A stretch of DNA of 64,000 bases from Allomyces macrogynus ATCC 38327 (Eukaryota > Blastocladiomycota > Blastocladiomycetes > Blastocladiales > Blastocladiaceae), in the NCBI GenBank assembly GCA_000151295.1, contig GG745329.1:1063964-1127963 (forward strand). The letters run 5' to 3'. How positions within the stretch are numbered: the first letter of the stretch is position 1; every line of letters starts with the position of its first letter. The notes under the pieces are model-generated. The model was not told the origin of the DNA. It saw only the letters and a program-made list of their open reading frames with translations, and searched no databases. Made by a program: the position numbers and the translations under genes. Shown piece by piece: positions 11,034 through 21,446 of this stretch.

Positions 11034-12483
11034 ATGGCCAACAACATGTACAGTCAGATCCAACGCGATGTCAACAAGCGGCGTGATGCGACGCGACTCG
11101 GTCAGCGTGGAACGTCTCGCCCCCAATCCACCGCTGAACCGGACGGCTGCACAATGCCTGTAGGGAGTACCGCTACCTTGGCCGCTCGGGGCTCAAGGTG
11201 CCCGTCCTGTCGCTCGGTACGCGTCAAGCACGATCAAGCAGACATGTCGTCGTGGTCAATGCGTAACTGATGCGCGATTGCTCCAACCAGGCGGCTGGAT
11301 CACGTACGGCTCGCAGGTCAATAACGACATGACCTTTCAGTGCATGAAGACCGCGTTTGATCTGGGCATCGTGCGTACCTATACTCCAGGCGTTCCGCAC
11401 GCGTCGGAGGCCCGCTGTGCTTCAACTGACCCGTTCGCCGCGGGCTCCCCCCGCACCACCAGAACATGTTCGACACGGCCGAAGTCTACGCGACGGGCCA
11501 GTCGGAGATCGACATGGGCGAGGCGATCAAGCGGCTCGAGTGCAAGCGGTCCGACCTGGTCATCACGACCAAGCTCTATTGGGGCGGCAAGGGGCCCAAC
11601 GATCGCGGTCTCTCGCGCAAGCACATTATCGAGGGCCTGCGCGCGTCGCTCGCGCGTCTGCAGCTCGAATATGTGGACGTGGTCTTTGCGCATCGGCCCG
11701 ACACGGACACGCCCATGGAGGAGATTGTGCGCGCGTTCAATTGGGTCATCGACCAAGGATATGCCTTTTACTGGGGGAGTTCCGAGTGGAGCTCGCAGCA
11801 GATTACGGAGGCGCACATGGTTGCGCAGCGGCTGAACTTAATTGGGCCTCTCTGCGAGCAGGTGCGTTTGGCTTTTTGTTGGTGTTCACGGTGCTCAATA
11901 GACCAAGACCTGACTCCTCTGTTTCAAACAAAATAGCCGCAGTACAACATGTTCCACCGCGAGCGGTTCGAGAAGGAGTACCAGCCGATCTACAAGAACT
12001 TTGGCCTTGGCACGACGATTTGGTCGCCGCTCGGTCCGTTTCACCTCTCGTCATGCATTTTAATGTCGCTCGTGCTTATTCTCTCCACCAACTGCATCCT
12101 CTATAGCCTCGGGCATCCTCACGGGCAAGTACAACAACTCAATTCCGAGCGACTCGCGGTTCGCAATTTCCGGCAACTCGCTCATGGAGCGTATGCGCAC
12201 GAGTCTCTCAACCGACGAGGGCGTGGCCAAGCTCGAAAAGGTCCGGCAGCTGTCGGTGATTGCCGAGCGGCTCGGCGCGACGCCCGCGCAGCTCGCGCTC
12301 GCGTGGTGCGTCAAGAACCCGAACGTGTCGACGGTGATCACGGGCGCGTCGCGACCGTCGCAGATTGTCGAGAACGTGCGCGCGTTGCAGATTGTGCCCA
12401 AGCTCACGTCCGAGGTCATTGCCGAGATCGAGGCGATTTTGGGGAACAAGCCGGAGCCGGAGGTCAACTTCCGCAACATGTAG
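11034..12483 (+). CDS. Voltage-gated K+ channel beta-subunit-like aldo-keto reductase
   Basis: NADPH-dependent aldo-keto reductase of the Kv-beta (AKR6) group, 339 aa, a full core domain. Exons: 11034-11047 (only 14 nt), 11164-11216, 11291-11370, 11463-11861, 11937-12033 and 12107-12483. The first donor (GTACAG) yields [24 protein letters not shown]. Landmarks are [15 protein letters not shown] (catalytic Asp and Tyr), [10 protein letters not shown] (catalytic Lys), [16 protein letters not shown] and the NADPH-binding [15 protein letters not shown], then [13 protein letters not shown] and the C-terminal [22 protein letters not shown]. It lacks the long N-terminal inactivation peptide of animal Kv-beta1. 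In fungi such proteins are widespread and may act as free reductases, so a channel partner cannot be assumed. Confidence 0.93.
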
Positions 12484-15254
12484 GTCGACACTGGAGGCAT
12501 AAGTGGTTGGCGCACCAAGGCTTTTTGGAATGCAATCGTCGTTTATTTCCTCTTTCAAACTGCACGTGCCAGCTGCTTCAGAATATTTCCAGTCGCTTCC
12601 CCAAAGGTCAACCTTTCCCGTTGTTGTCATGTTCGACTTATTCGGTTCACCTTTTTCGTCGATTCACGGCCTCCAGCGACACGAATGTGTAAACGCGGTA
12701 GTCAAGGGTTGGCGTGCTCAACGAGCCGTTTGTTGTGCTTACACGCGAGGACATTTGGAAGCGTTCTGGCTGATCTCACGTTGCAGAGCTGAAAGTGGGG
12801 CTGTCTTCATGGGATATAATTGGTGACGGATTAGCAACGAATCATGTCATGCAAACCGACCGGGTCGACAACTGCCGGCCCCGCTCGCGCGTTTGTCAAT
12901 TAAGTGAAGCACCAGTATGTGCATTCGAGTCTGGCCCGGTTAGATGCATGGCCGCTCATTGTAGTGGCTCTTCATCATGGGTGGGGAACAAATCGAAGGC
13001 ACAGTGACCCACGCGAACAATGCTGGCCATCAAGAGTCAAAACAAGAGAGAGATGGGCACGGCACGATTCAACGTCCGAAGAAAACAGCAAGAACGCGTC
13101 TGACTACTGCACTGCCAGGATGCAATGGCGTGCGGCCGCCCCATGGAGCATTGCCGGCGCGTGTCGTCTGAGATCGAGATGAGAGTTGGCTCCCTCGTGG
13201 CGCTCATTAGTTTGCTTGCCCCCTATCTGCGCGATGATCGCGTTGGCGTTAGTTTTGGTGATCGAGCAGCGCAGAATGCGCGAGATCAGGGGTCAGATCA
13301 GCACCCGCTGGCGCGACGCGCAGGCTGCCACACCTATTGATCCTCACGTGCGAGTGCATCATTCCGTTCGCGGCCAACTTCTGCTCTGCTTGCCTCTGCT
13401 TGTCGCGTCCCTTCTCGCCCATCGCAAACATCGACCCCATCGTCGGCGACGCTGATCCGCCATGACACCAACCGCTCGCCAAACCATCAACATGACGCAC
13501 TGCGCGCGTCGCCCGCTCCCGGCTTGCGTCCCAGCATTTGCACCCTGGATCGTCGGTCTGGTGCATCCACCATGACTCCATCGCTCGCCACAACTACTTT
13601 CCCCGTCGCCAAGACTCCAAGGTCGGCACGGTCGTCTTGCACACGACCGCGGTCACTCGAGCAGCCCATCTGCGACGCGCCCAACCAGCTGGCGCCCGTC
13701 AATGTCGCGATGCAGCTCCTCATGCACGGCCGGCTGCAGCTGCTGACCGCGCCCGCATCCGTGGTCTCTGCCGTGTCGTGTCGGTGGTGCGAAACTGTTA
13801 TTCCACGTCCTGACGCCCCGCGGCTGCTGTCGAGCAGCCGCGAACGGCAACGGACCAGCTGATTCGTTCCCGGACTTTGACACCGTCTCCGATTGCAAAC
13901 CGTGCGAGTTGCGGCTGCCCCAGTGGCTCGCGGCGCTGTCTGTCAAGGACCATATGCATGGATTTCGTGACCTTGGCGGCGATAGCAGTGTGGGCCGTGG
14001 GGTTTGGCGCGGCTCGGCGTGGTTCGGCGTGCATGCTAATATGCTTGGCCTGCGTGACGACGACGGGAGCGGTCGTGCATACTGTGAAAGCGATCTGCAC
14101 GGCGCCAGCGACCTGCGAATGGGGCTGTGACCGCACGACGGGGGACTGCGACCACAACCGCCCCGGCAATGAGTGGGGTCTCAAGACGGCCGTGCCGTCG
14201 GCGGCCGACTTTCGCGATCGTGAGTGCCCTCGTCCTCCTCATTTCGTTTTTGTAGCGAGTTGTGTTGGTCTTCTTTCTTGTGCCTGCGGGATGGTGCACG
14301 AGATGCACTGCTTGCGCGTCGGGTTGGTCGTGATGCGCCAGAAATGCATCCCGGAAACTAACAATAAAGCGGGCGGGGATCAAAATGCTCCGTCCACGTG
14401 ACTCATGAGCCCAGAAACGCGCCGCAAAACCGCGTCAACAAGGGCCTTGTCGGCCAAGGGCAAAAAGCAGTGCCGAGATGACTTGGCAGGCCACCCCGAC
14501 GAGGGCCCGCGCTGCCCGCCTGCACCTGTCTCGAGGTGAGGTCTGAAACCAATCGATCCAGCGCTCACACGTCGATCACTTCACCCACGCGGCCCACGTC
14601 CCTCGCGCGCCCCGCTCTGCCCAATTTGGACCATTGGCCGCGCGCCCGCTGCCGCTGCCGTGCCCGCCAACGCTGTCGTGGCCAGGACACCGTGCTGTTG
14701 TGCACCAGGTGACGCCGTCCGGCGACGACGACGACGACCACGGCACGGGTTTCGGGTGCGTTCGGCATGCTCGCCACCGGAACGCCACTCGCCATTCTGG
14801 GGAACTGGCCGCCCTGCCAGACCTATCACTGACGCGTGTGTCTCCCGCTGCCACGTCTCGCAACATCCTCTCACGATTTTGTGGACGATTTTGTGGACCA
14901 CCACCATTCACATCTGTCGTGGCCACCGTCCCGACCACGACGGCGCGCGCTCGACCGTCGTCTGCCGCTTTGCTCGACCATGACCCGCGTCCCGACCATG
15001 CGCAACGCGCTGCTGCAACCCCGCCACCTTGAAACACCCCGACCACGATCATGATTGTGATCTCCGTCATCTCGCCTGCTCGAACCGCTCAACGACGCGG
15101 ACGCTGTGGACCGACCATGATAAGTCACGCCCGCTCTTGATTACGCTCGCCGCTCTTGCGGATACCCCGCCGCCCAGCCTGCACCGTGCCCGCACGTCCC
15201 GCGGCTCGCTCTCGCACGACCTGACGCGACCCGGTCCCGGTCTCCACCCTTATC
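12484..15254. other. 2.8-kb region with no confident gene
   Basis: 12484-13180 is AT-richer and shows no coding signal. From about 13186 to 14260 there are short open stretches on the plus strand. One (13877-14220) is Cys-rich (CTAPATCEWGCDRTTGDCDHN) and runs into a GTGAGT donor-like site at 14219, so a small multi-exon gene is possible, but I could not build a consistent model. 14580-15254 is C-rich leader-like sequence before EPL1 with a recurring CGACCAYGA motif and a tandem 12-mer around 14873-14898. Confidence 0.4.
14932..15120 (+). repeat. Five dispersed CGACCAY motifs upstream of EPL1
   Basis: CGACCACGA occurs at 14932-14940 and 15040-15048. CGACCATGA occurs at 14975-14983 and 15112-15120. 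CGACCATGC occurs at 14993-15001. All are on the same strand within 190 bp, ending 135 bp before the EPL1 ATG. Confidence 0.5.
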
Positions 15255-18200
15255 ATGACGCGCGACAGCACCAAGTTCCGGTCGCGCAAGATCGACCCGC
15301 GCCGCAGCCTGCCCGTCTACCGCGCGTCGCAGCTCAAGGACCTCGATGACGTGACAGCGTTGACGCGCATGCTGACCGAGGTCGCGACCGGCGTCGAAAA
15401 GGAGGAGGAGAAGGTGCGTGCACACGCGGCGTTCACCTCGAGATCGCGTCCGTGATCAACCTCGCCGGCTGAATTTGCTTCTCCCTCTAGGAACTGCACC
15501 TGCAAGCCGCCATCTCGTCATTCGCAACCACCGGCGCGTCGGCCGTCTACATCCCGACGCCCGACGCAAACCAGACGATCCCCGAGGACGAGTATCTGCG
15601 CCTCCACCCAATGCGCACGGTGCCGACCGCAGGCACCGTGACGCTCGCGGGCAAGGATACGCCACCGGCACCCGCCGACGCGTATCCGCCGTGTTTGCCG
15701 CGGTCGCTGATCCGGTGCTCGACGCAGGTCGAGGACGCGGTCGGGTGCCCGTACAATGTCGACGACGAGGACGCTGCCTGGCTGCACGCGTTCCGCGACG
15801 GGTTTGCCGGGGGCAAGTCGGCCACGCTCGATACCGCGACTGCAGCGGCAGCCGCGGCTGCGGCCACGTCGGCATCTGCAGCGAATTCGGCCGTCGTGTC
15901 GCCGCCGGCCAAGAAGTGCGCGCGCACCAAGAGCCCGGGAAGCCCGCGAAGTGCTGCCAAGGCCGCTGCTGCTGCGGCGCCCGCACCACCAAGGCCCGTG
16001 CTCACCGACGACCTGTTTGAGCGCTGCATGCACGTGCTCGAGGCGATCATGAATGACCGCACGGGCTGGATGCTCATGACGCCCGGTTTTGAGCAGGAGC
16101 TCGAGCAGGCCGACCTGATCTCCGTCAGCGACGCCCTCGCCGCGGTCCAGGATCGACCGGATCTGGCAGGGTCGCCCTCGTCCCCGACGGCGGCCTCGTT
16201 CTCGAGCATGACGTCGCCCTCAGCACTTCCGTCGGGCGCGCGCGACGCAATCGATCTTGTCAAGCCCACCGAGACGCCCTTCAACGCAACAGAGCTGTCC
16301 GAAGCGCGTGCTGCCGGGTCGGCCGCGGCGGCATCAGCGCTGAGCCACATCATGGTCCCGCTTCCGTCGCCCGCGACTCCCTTGGCTGTGCACGTCGCGT
16401 GGTGGCTGCCGCACATCTATCTGTGGTGGTCGCACCGGCGGCGCACGCGGCGGAACCGCCCGCTGGCACCCATCATGCGCATCGAGGACCCGAACCTGCG
16501 CAACGAGACCGACCCGTACGTCTGCTTCCGCAAGCGCGAGACCAAGGTGACGCGCAAGACGCGGCGATCTGACGCCCAGGCCGGCACGCACCTGCGCAAG
16601 CTGCGCGGCGAACTCGCCATGGCACGCGCACTGCTCGCGCTCGTGCACGCGCGAGAGTCGGCGCGGACCCAGGTGCTCGTGCGCGACCGCAGCGTATTCG
16701 AGGCTCGCGTGCAACTGCGCGCTGTTAAGCGCAAGCTCGGCGTCGACGACGAAATGGCGTTTGAACGACCCGATTACGTTCCGCCTTCGCGAGTCACGAC
16801 CGCTGCTGCAGCCCGTGCCAAGGCGCTCGCGCAGGCTCAGGCTCTGCAGCAGGCGGCAGCTCTCGCCGCAGCCGCAGACGCAGACGCACCGTCCGAGCTC
16901 GCGACTCCGAATGCTGGGCCCGCGACCGTCAAGCGCAGCCGCGCATCGTCGACGACCCCGCTCGAGGTCCCGGTACGTGCGTTGCGCGCGTCGCAGCAGG
17001 CTGCACGGGCTGCGGCCGCTGCTGGGACGGTCCGCGGCCAGCCGCTCGTGCTACCGGCCAGCCGTGGTGCTGCGACCGACGACATGCCGTCTATGACGGA
17101 GTTGCTCAACCGGCGTGTCGACGACGATTTCCGGCGGCGCAAGGCCGCCGACGAGCAGTTCGAGGACGTGTCGCTGTTTCCGACGCACATTCTCGTTGGC
17201 ATGCCGCCGCCCGCAGTGGGGGTGTCGCCGCCCGCAGCAGCCGCCGCGACGACGCCGACCTACGTGCCGCCGCCGGGCGCAACGAGCCGGTCCGGGTCGA
17301 CAGCCGCGGGTCAGATCATGGCGCGGCAGCAGCGTGTGGCGGCGGCGGTGGTGGCGGCGGCTACGAGCATTACGCCGAGGCCACCAGGAACACCGTCCGC
17401 ATCAGCGACGCCGGCCACCCCGGTCACGCCCGCTCCTCTCTCCACGTCGTCGTCGGCAGCATCGCTGGTGGGAGCTGCTGCCGCGACGATGCTGCCAGTG
17501 CCGCCGTACTTGCCCCCGTCGTTCATGTACCCACTCGCGTGGCGCGCCTATGCCGCCCAGCTGCTCATGCGCGGGTATCCGAGCCCGTACGCCTGCCCAC
17601 CCCCCGCTTCCGCGCCCACAACCACGACCACGACCGACGCGCCTGCGATCCTTCCATCGGTCGCGGCCGTGTACTCGCCTGGCGCGTGGCCGTCTCTGCC
17701 AGCCTACGCGCGGCTTGCACCGGGCCAGCAGCATGCGTGGCTGTACCCGTACGCGACGCGATCGGCGGTACTTGCCGAGGCGCGATCCATTGCTGGCAAG
17801 TTCAGGCCGGCTGAGTCGCCATCGCAGCCTACGACGCCTACTTCTGCACCCGCGACTCCCATTCTGCGCCACCCACTCGTGCACGGTCCCACCGCGGCCC
17901 TTCCGCTCCCGTCGCTCCCTCCCCAAAGTCCGGCTGTCCTGCCGCTGCCGACGCCCGATCCCGCGCACGGGACCATGACCACCACGTCATTGGCGGCCGC
18001 GGCCACCCCGACGGCATCGACGCCATCCAAATCGCTCGCATCGGTGCTTGTGACGCGCGGTCCGCCGTCGCCGTCGTCGTCACCATTGTCGAATGGCGCG
18101 ACTGAACCGCCCGCGGACCCACCGCTCCTCATCCACCCGAACATGATCACGGCCGCGCGGCCATCATCCCCTGCCCCGCCGCTGTCGCCCGCATCCGTGC

Positions 18201-18565
18201 TCGGCGTGGACCCGCTCGCGCAAAAGCCCGTTGCGCCGTCCGCCGCGCTCCTGACCGCCGCGCCTGCTGTAGGGCCATTGCCAATGATGCCGACCTCGGA
18301 CAAGTCAGTTCTGCTGCAGACGCCACCTCCGGGGATTGGCGTGGGCCCGTCGGGCCAGCTATTTTCGGACTGGCTTGCGAAGGACCAAATGGTTTTGGGC
18401 AACGATGCGAGTAATGAGGACGGCGCCGGCGAGCCTATGGATGTCGATGGTTTGAGAAAGGACGCGCCGGTGGCCGCGTGGATCATGCGCAAGCGCGTTG
18501 GACGCAACGGCCGTGTCTTTCTTGAGCGCCGTCGCGCGCTGGGGACGCGGTGGGGGAGCGTGTGA
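15255..18565 (+). CDS. EPL1: Enhancer of polycomb-like protein EPL1 (NuA4 subunit)
   Basis: Scaffold subunit of the NuA4 (Tip60) histone acetyltransferase, where the EPcA region holds Esa1, Yng2 and Eaf6 and contacts nucleosomes. Exons 15255-15413 and 15491-18565 give 1077 aa; the 77-bp intron has a GTGCGT donor. The N-terminal signature KFRSRKIDPRRSLPVYRASQL runs into a TGVEKEEEKELHLQAAIS block across the intron. IPTPDANQTIPEDEY follows. Further on are FERCMHVLEAIMNDRTG, a WWLPHIYLWWSHRRRTR segment and the diagnostic DPYVCFRKRETKVTRKTRRSD, followed by a basic Leu-rich helix (LRKLRGELAMARALLALVHARE). From about residue 450 the protein is Ala/Pro/Ser/Thr-rich and probably disordered, making it longer than yeast Epl1 (832 aa). 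It ends GRVFLERRRALGTRW. Confidence 0.93.
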
Positions 18566-21446
18566 GGCACGCATGTGCCGTTCCGTTTCTTGGTGTTCTG
18601 CTCTCATTTTGTTTTTCCCGTTTTCTCGTTTTCATGTTCTGGGGTGGCATGGGCCAACCACAATCTTGTCCCACTTGGTGCGCGAGCGGTGTACGCGCCG
18701 CGAATATTCATTCAATTTGACCTGGCACACATCCATATTTCTGGACTGAACATACGACAAGAATCCGTCAAGCAGCAGCCGCCCAAGGCGGCTTTCTGAA
18801 ATTACACTCTGGCACAGTTCCGGAAAACATGCCCCAACGTTGAAGCAAAGAAAAGCAATGTGTGCCTGAGTGGGGTTTCAATTCTGAGAATGAAGACTGT
18901 GCGTTAGATCGTTTGAAGGCCATGATGGTGCGCTTGGAGAGATGGGCCTTGATCAGAAGCATTTCGACACGCTTTCCTGCATTTGATGGCTCCAATCCAC
19001 CAACCTTGAGGTTACATTGCAGAGAATCCAAGCCAGGCAAGACACTAGTACATGGGAGTACTCAGCAAAGCAGCTGCAATCGTGCTGCGTTGGTGAGAGC
19101 TATGGATTGAAAGATGCTTGACTGGCACAGTGGAAATTGGAAATGTAAACACCCATTCAAATCCATTCAAGACTTCATTGCGTCTGGCAGCACTAATCCA
19201 ATACATCATTGCTCAATGTCACGCAACAATATGAATTGTCGTGCACGTGGAGGTTGCTGCAAAAAACATCCAACTCAAACGGAACGGCTCCCACTGTCAA
19301 ATATAAACTGGGGAGCAAGATTGTGGCAGGTCGCTCACAGCAATGGCCGTTCGCTGATGAAATGAAGGGTAAAACTATCAGGGAGCACAAGATATCGTGG
19401 AGTCCCGACACTCCATTTCCTTAAGTGAGCAAAGCAGCTGATCACATCGGACCAAAGAGCCAGCGTGACAGCAAAAGCGAATGTAATTTTGCCGCACATG
19501 CCTGTGCTCAGATTACCAGCACGTTTCGACAGCAATCAAGCAACTGTAAACATTTTGAGCGCTGATCCTACAAACCTGCGGAGTGAACAACGCTTTGACA
19601 GGCACGACGTAGGACGAAAAGAAACTTCCATTTAACGGAACGGGAAGTGCGGTGCAGTCAAATAATCCACAAGTCGAAACCAGAGAACGCACAGTGATGT
19701 TCGGGTGCATGGTGGCGACACGAGCCGCGCGGCGACGAGGGGTGGGGAGAGAGGGTGACGCGAACCGCGCGTGGCGGCGATCAAGGGACGGGGATGCAGC
19801 AATGGAGGTCGTCGCGACGGGGACGCCGCGTGGGAGCGCGAGCGAACCGCGCGCGGCGGCCGCGGCGATCAGGGGAATGTACCACCGAAATCGTTGACGC
19901 GCTGAGCCAGTTTATGTCCGGAAAAATCAATCCGTCGGTTTGCCGCAGGCCGGCGGCATGGTGTTGGTGGTCACGGCCACGCGCGCGGCGGCAACTGCGG
20001 CAAGTTTGGCCCCGGTCGGCCACGGAAATCGTGACGCGATGTGATCGCGGTGCCGCTGTCGCACTGCGCTGCTGTTGTCACTCGAGCATCAGGCTAAGGG
20101 GTCGTGAGAGAGTACCAACTACACGAGTACTTGCGGAAAATTGCTCGCCCATGCATCCTCGCCGGCGACCACGACGCGCACGCTCTGCGCTGCGGTCCAG
20201 GCTACTGCCGGCCCCGCATGGCACGCACACGGGTCCCTCGCGACCGCGTTGGGAACCGTACGTAGACATCGACATCGAGCAGCCAGATCCCTCGCGTGCG
20301 TCGGCAACGACGGCGTGGGCCGCATGCATGACGAGAAGGAAGGCAAGGGAGGCCGATGGCGGTCGCGAGAAAGGCGAGACCCGGTGGCGAGACTGGAGCG
20401 CAATCCGGTGAGCCCAGACGGACCAGATCGCGCTGGCGGCACGGTGCCGGGTGGAGAAGGTACCATGATCGCTGCGGATGCCAAATTTGCGCGAGGGAGT
20501 GCGAGATTGGGACAGGGACGCGTTGGGTGGTCTCTCCGTTGTTGGTGCCGTGGCGTGGCCGTGACGAGGGCGCACGATCCGGCAGCCGATGAGGCCGCGA
20601 TGTGCACGCTGGGCGGCCGTGGGGCGCCGCACGATCGAGGAACTCCGTGATGGCAAGCAACTGGGCGAGCGTGCGCTTCAGCGTCGCCGGCTCACAAACC
20701 AAACGCCTTCCACCGTCGCGGCCGTTGTCGTGCAGACTCACAGAGATCGCAGAGTGTGCGCGCGGTCGACGACCTGGCGCGCGATCGTGTTTCATGGCTG
20801 CCGGGCACTGTCTTCCAGCGAGTTGGCTTGAAGTCGTGGTGAGAGTTGCACTTGCTCTCGGCTTGTCAAGATTCTTCTGCTACTTCCGGTGATACGACCG
20901 GGACAGATGGAGAAGTGTTGCAACAACTTGGCGGGGACAGAAAAGGTCGAGATCGCGGTCTGGCGCGAGGAGAAGAAGCTAGGAGGTGCCTTCGTTGCGA
21001 TCCGTCGTGCTGCCAGCCATTTTCTAGTGTACAATATTTTGCATGGATCGGGTGACCCAGACGTGTGGTCGCCCAGCCATATCCAAGGCAGCATGCGTTA
21101 AAGCTGCGCGACAGCCAAGGACAACACCATCAGGAGCGATCACTTTGATGGCGACCAAGTGATGGTGAGTGAAGGCTATCAAATGGAAACGGCACCACGA
21201 CCTGTTCGTAATCCGGCGCTGCGAGCCAGGATCGCTCCAAAACTCGGTGGAGAGCATCAACAGCCTTCTTTTCAGCAAGTTCTTTATGTGCAGGGGTGTA
21301 TTGAACTACATCGTGCCGTGGATCAAGATGGAACCGGTGCGAGCAGTTCCATCCATTGCCCAACCGCCGAATCGACTTGATCCATCCGTTCCTCGCTATA
21401 TACAATATATACACATCTCCACTCACCTGGAGCGCCGCTGCGGACC
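18566..21446. other. 2.9-kb region with no confident gene; AT-richer island
   Basis: 18590-19700 is visibly AT-richer than both flanks. On the minus strand it carries short open segments, for example 19040 downward (LDSLQCNLKVGGLEPSNAGKR) and 19710-19575 (MHPNITVRSLVSTCG). No gene model or family was recognised. 19730-20700 returns to high GC with degenerate short repeats (an AACCGCGCGYGGCGG motif twice, and an ACGGAAATCGTGACGCG-like motif twice). At 21130-21400 the minus strand is open for about 85 codons, including VVQYTPAHKELAEKKAVDAL, whose identity I do not know. TATATA-rich sequence at 21398-21411 lies just past the transporter stop. Confidence 0.4.

Noticed and set aside
14219..14254. 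A 36-bp intron (GTGAGT...TTGTAG)
   Set aside because: It is much shorter than the 62 bp minimum of the other introns and the downstream frame does not look coding.
20078..20656. 192-codon minus-strand open frame in the EPL1-transporter gap
   Set aside because: Low-complexity Arg/Ser/Pro composition typical of chance frames in GC-rich DNA; other frames there are equally open.
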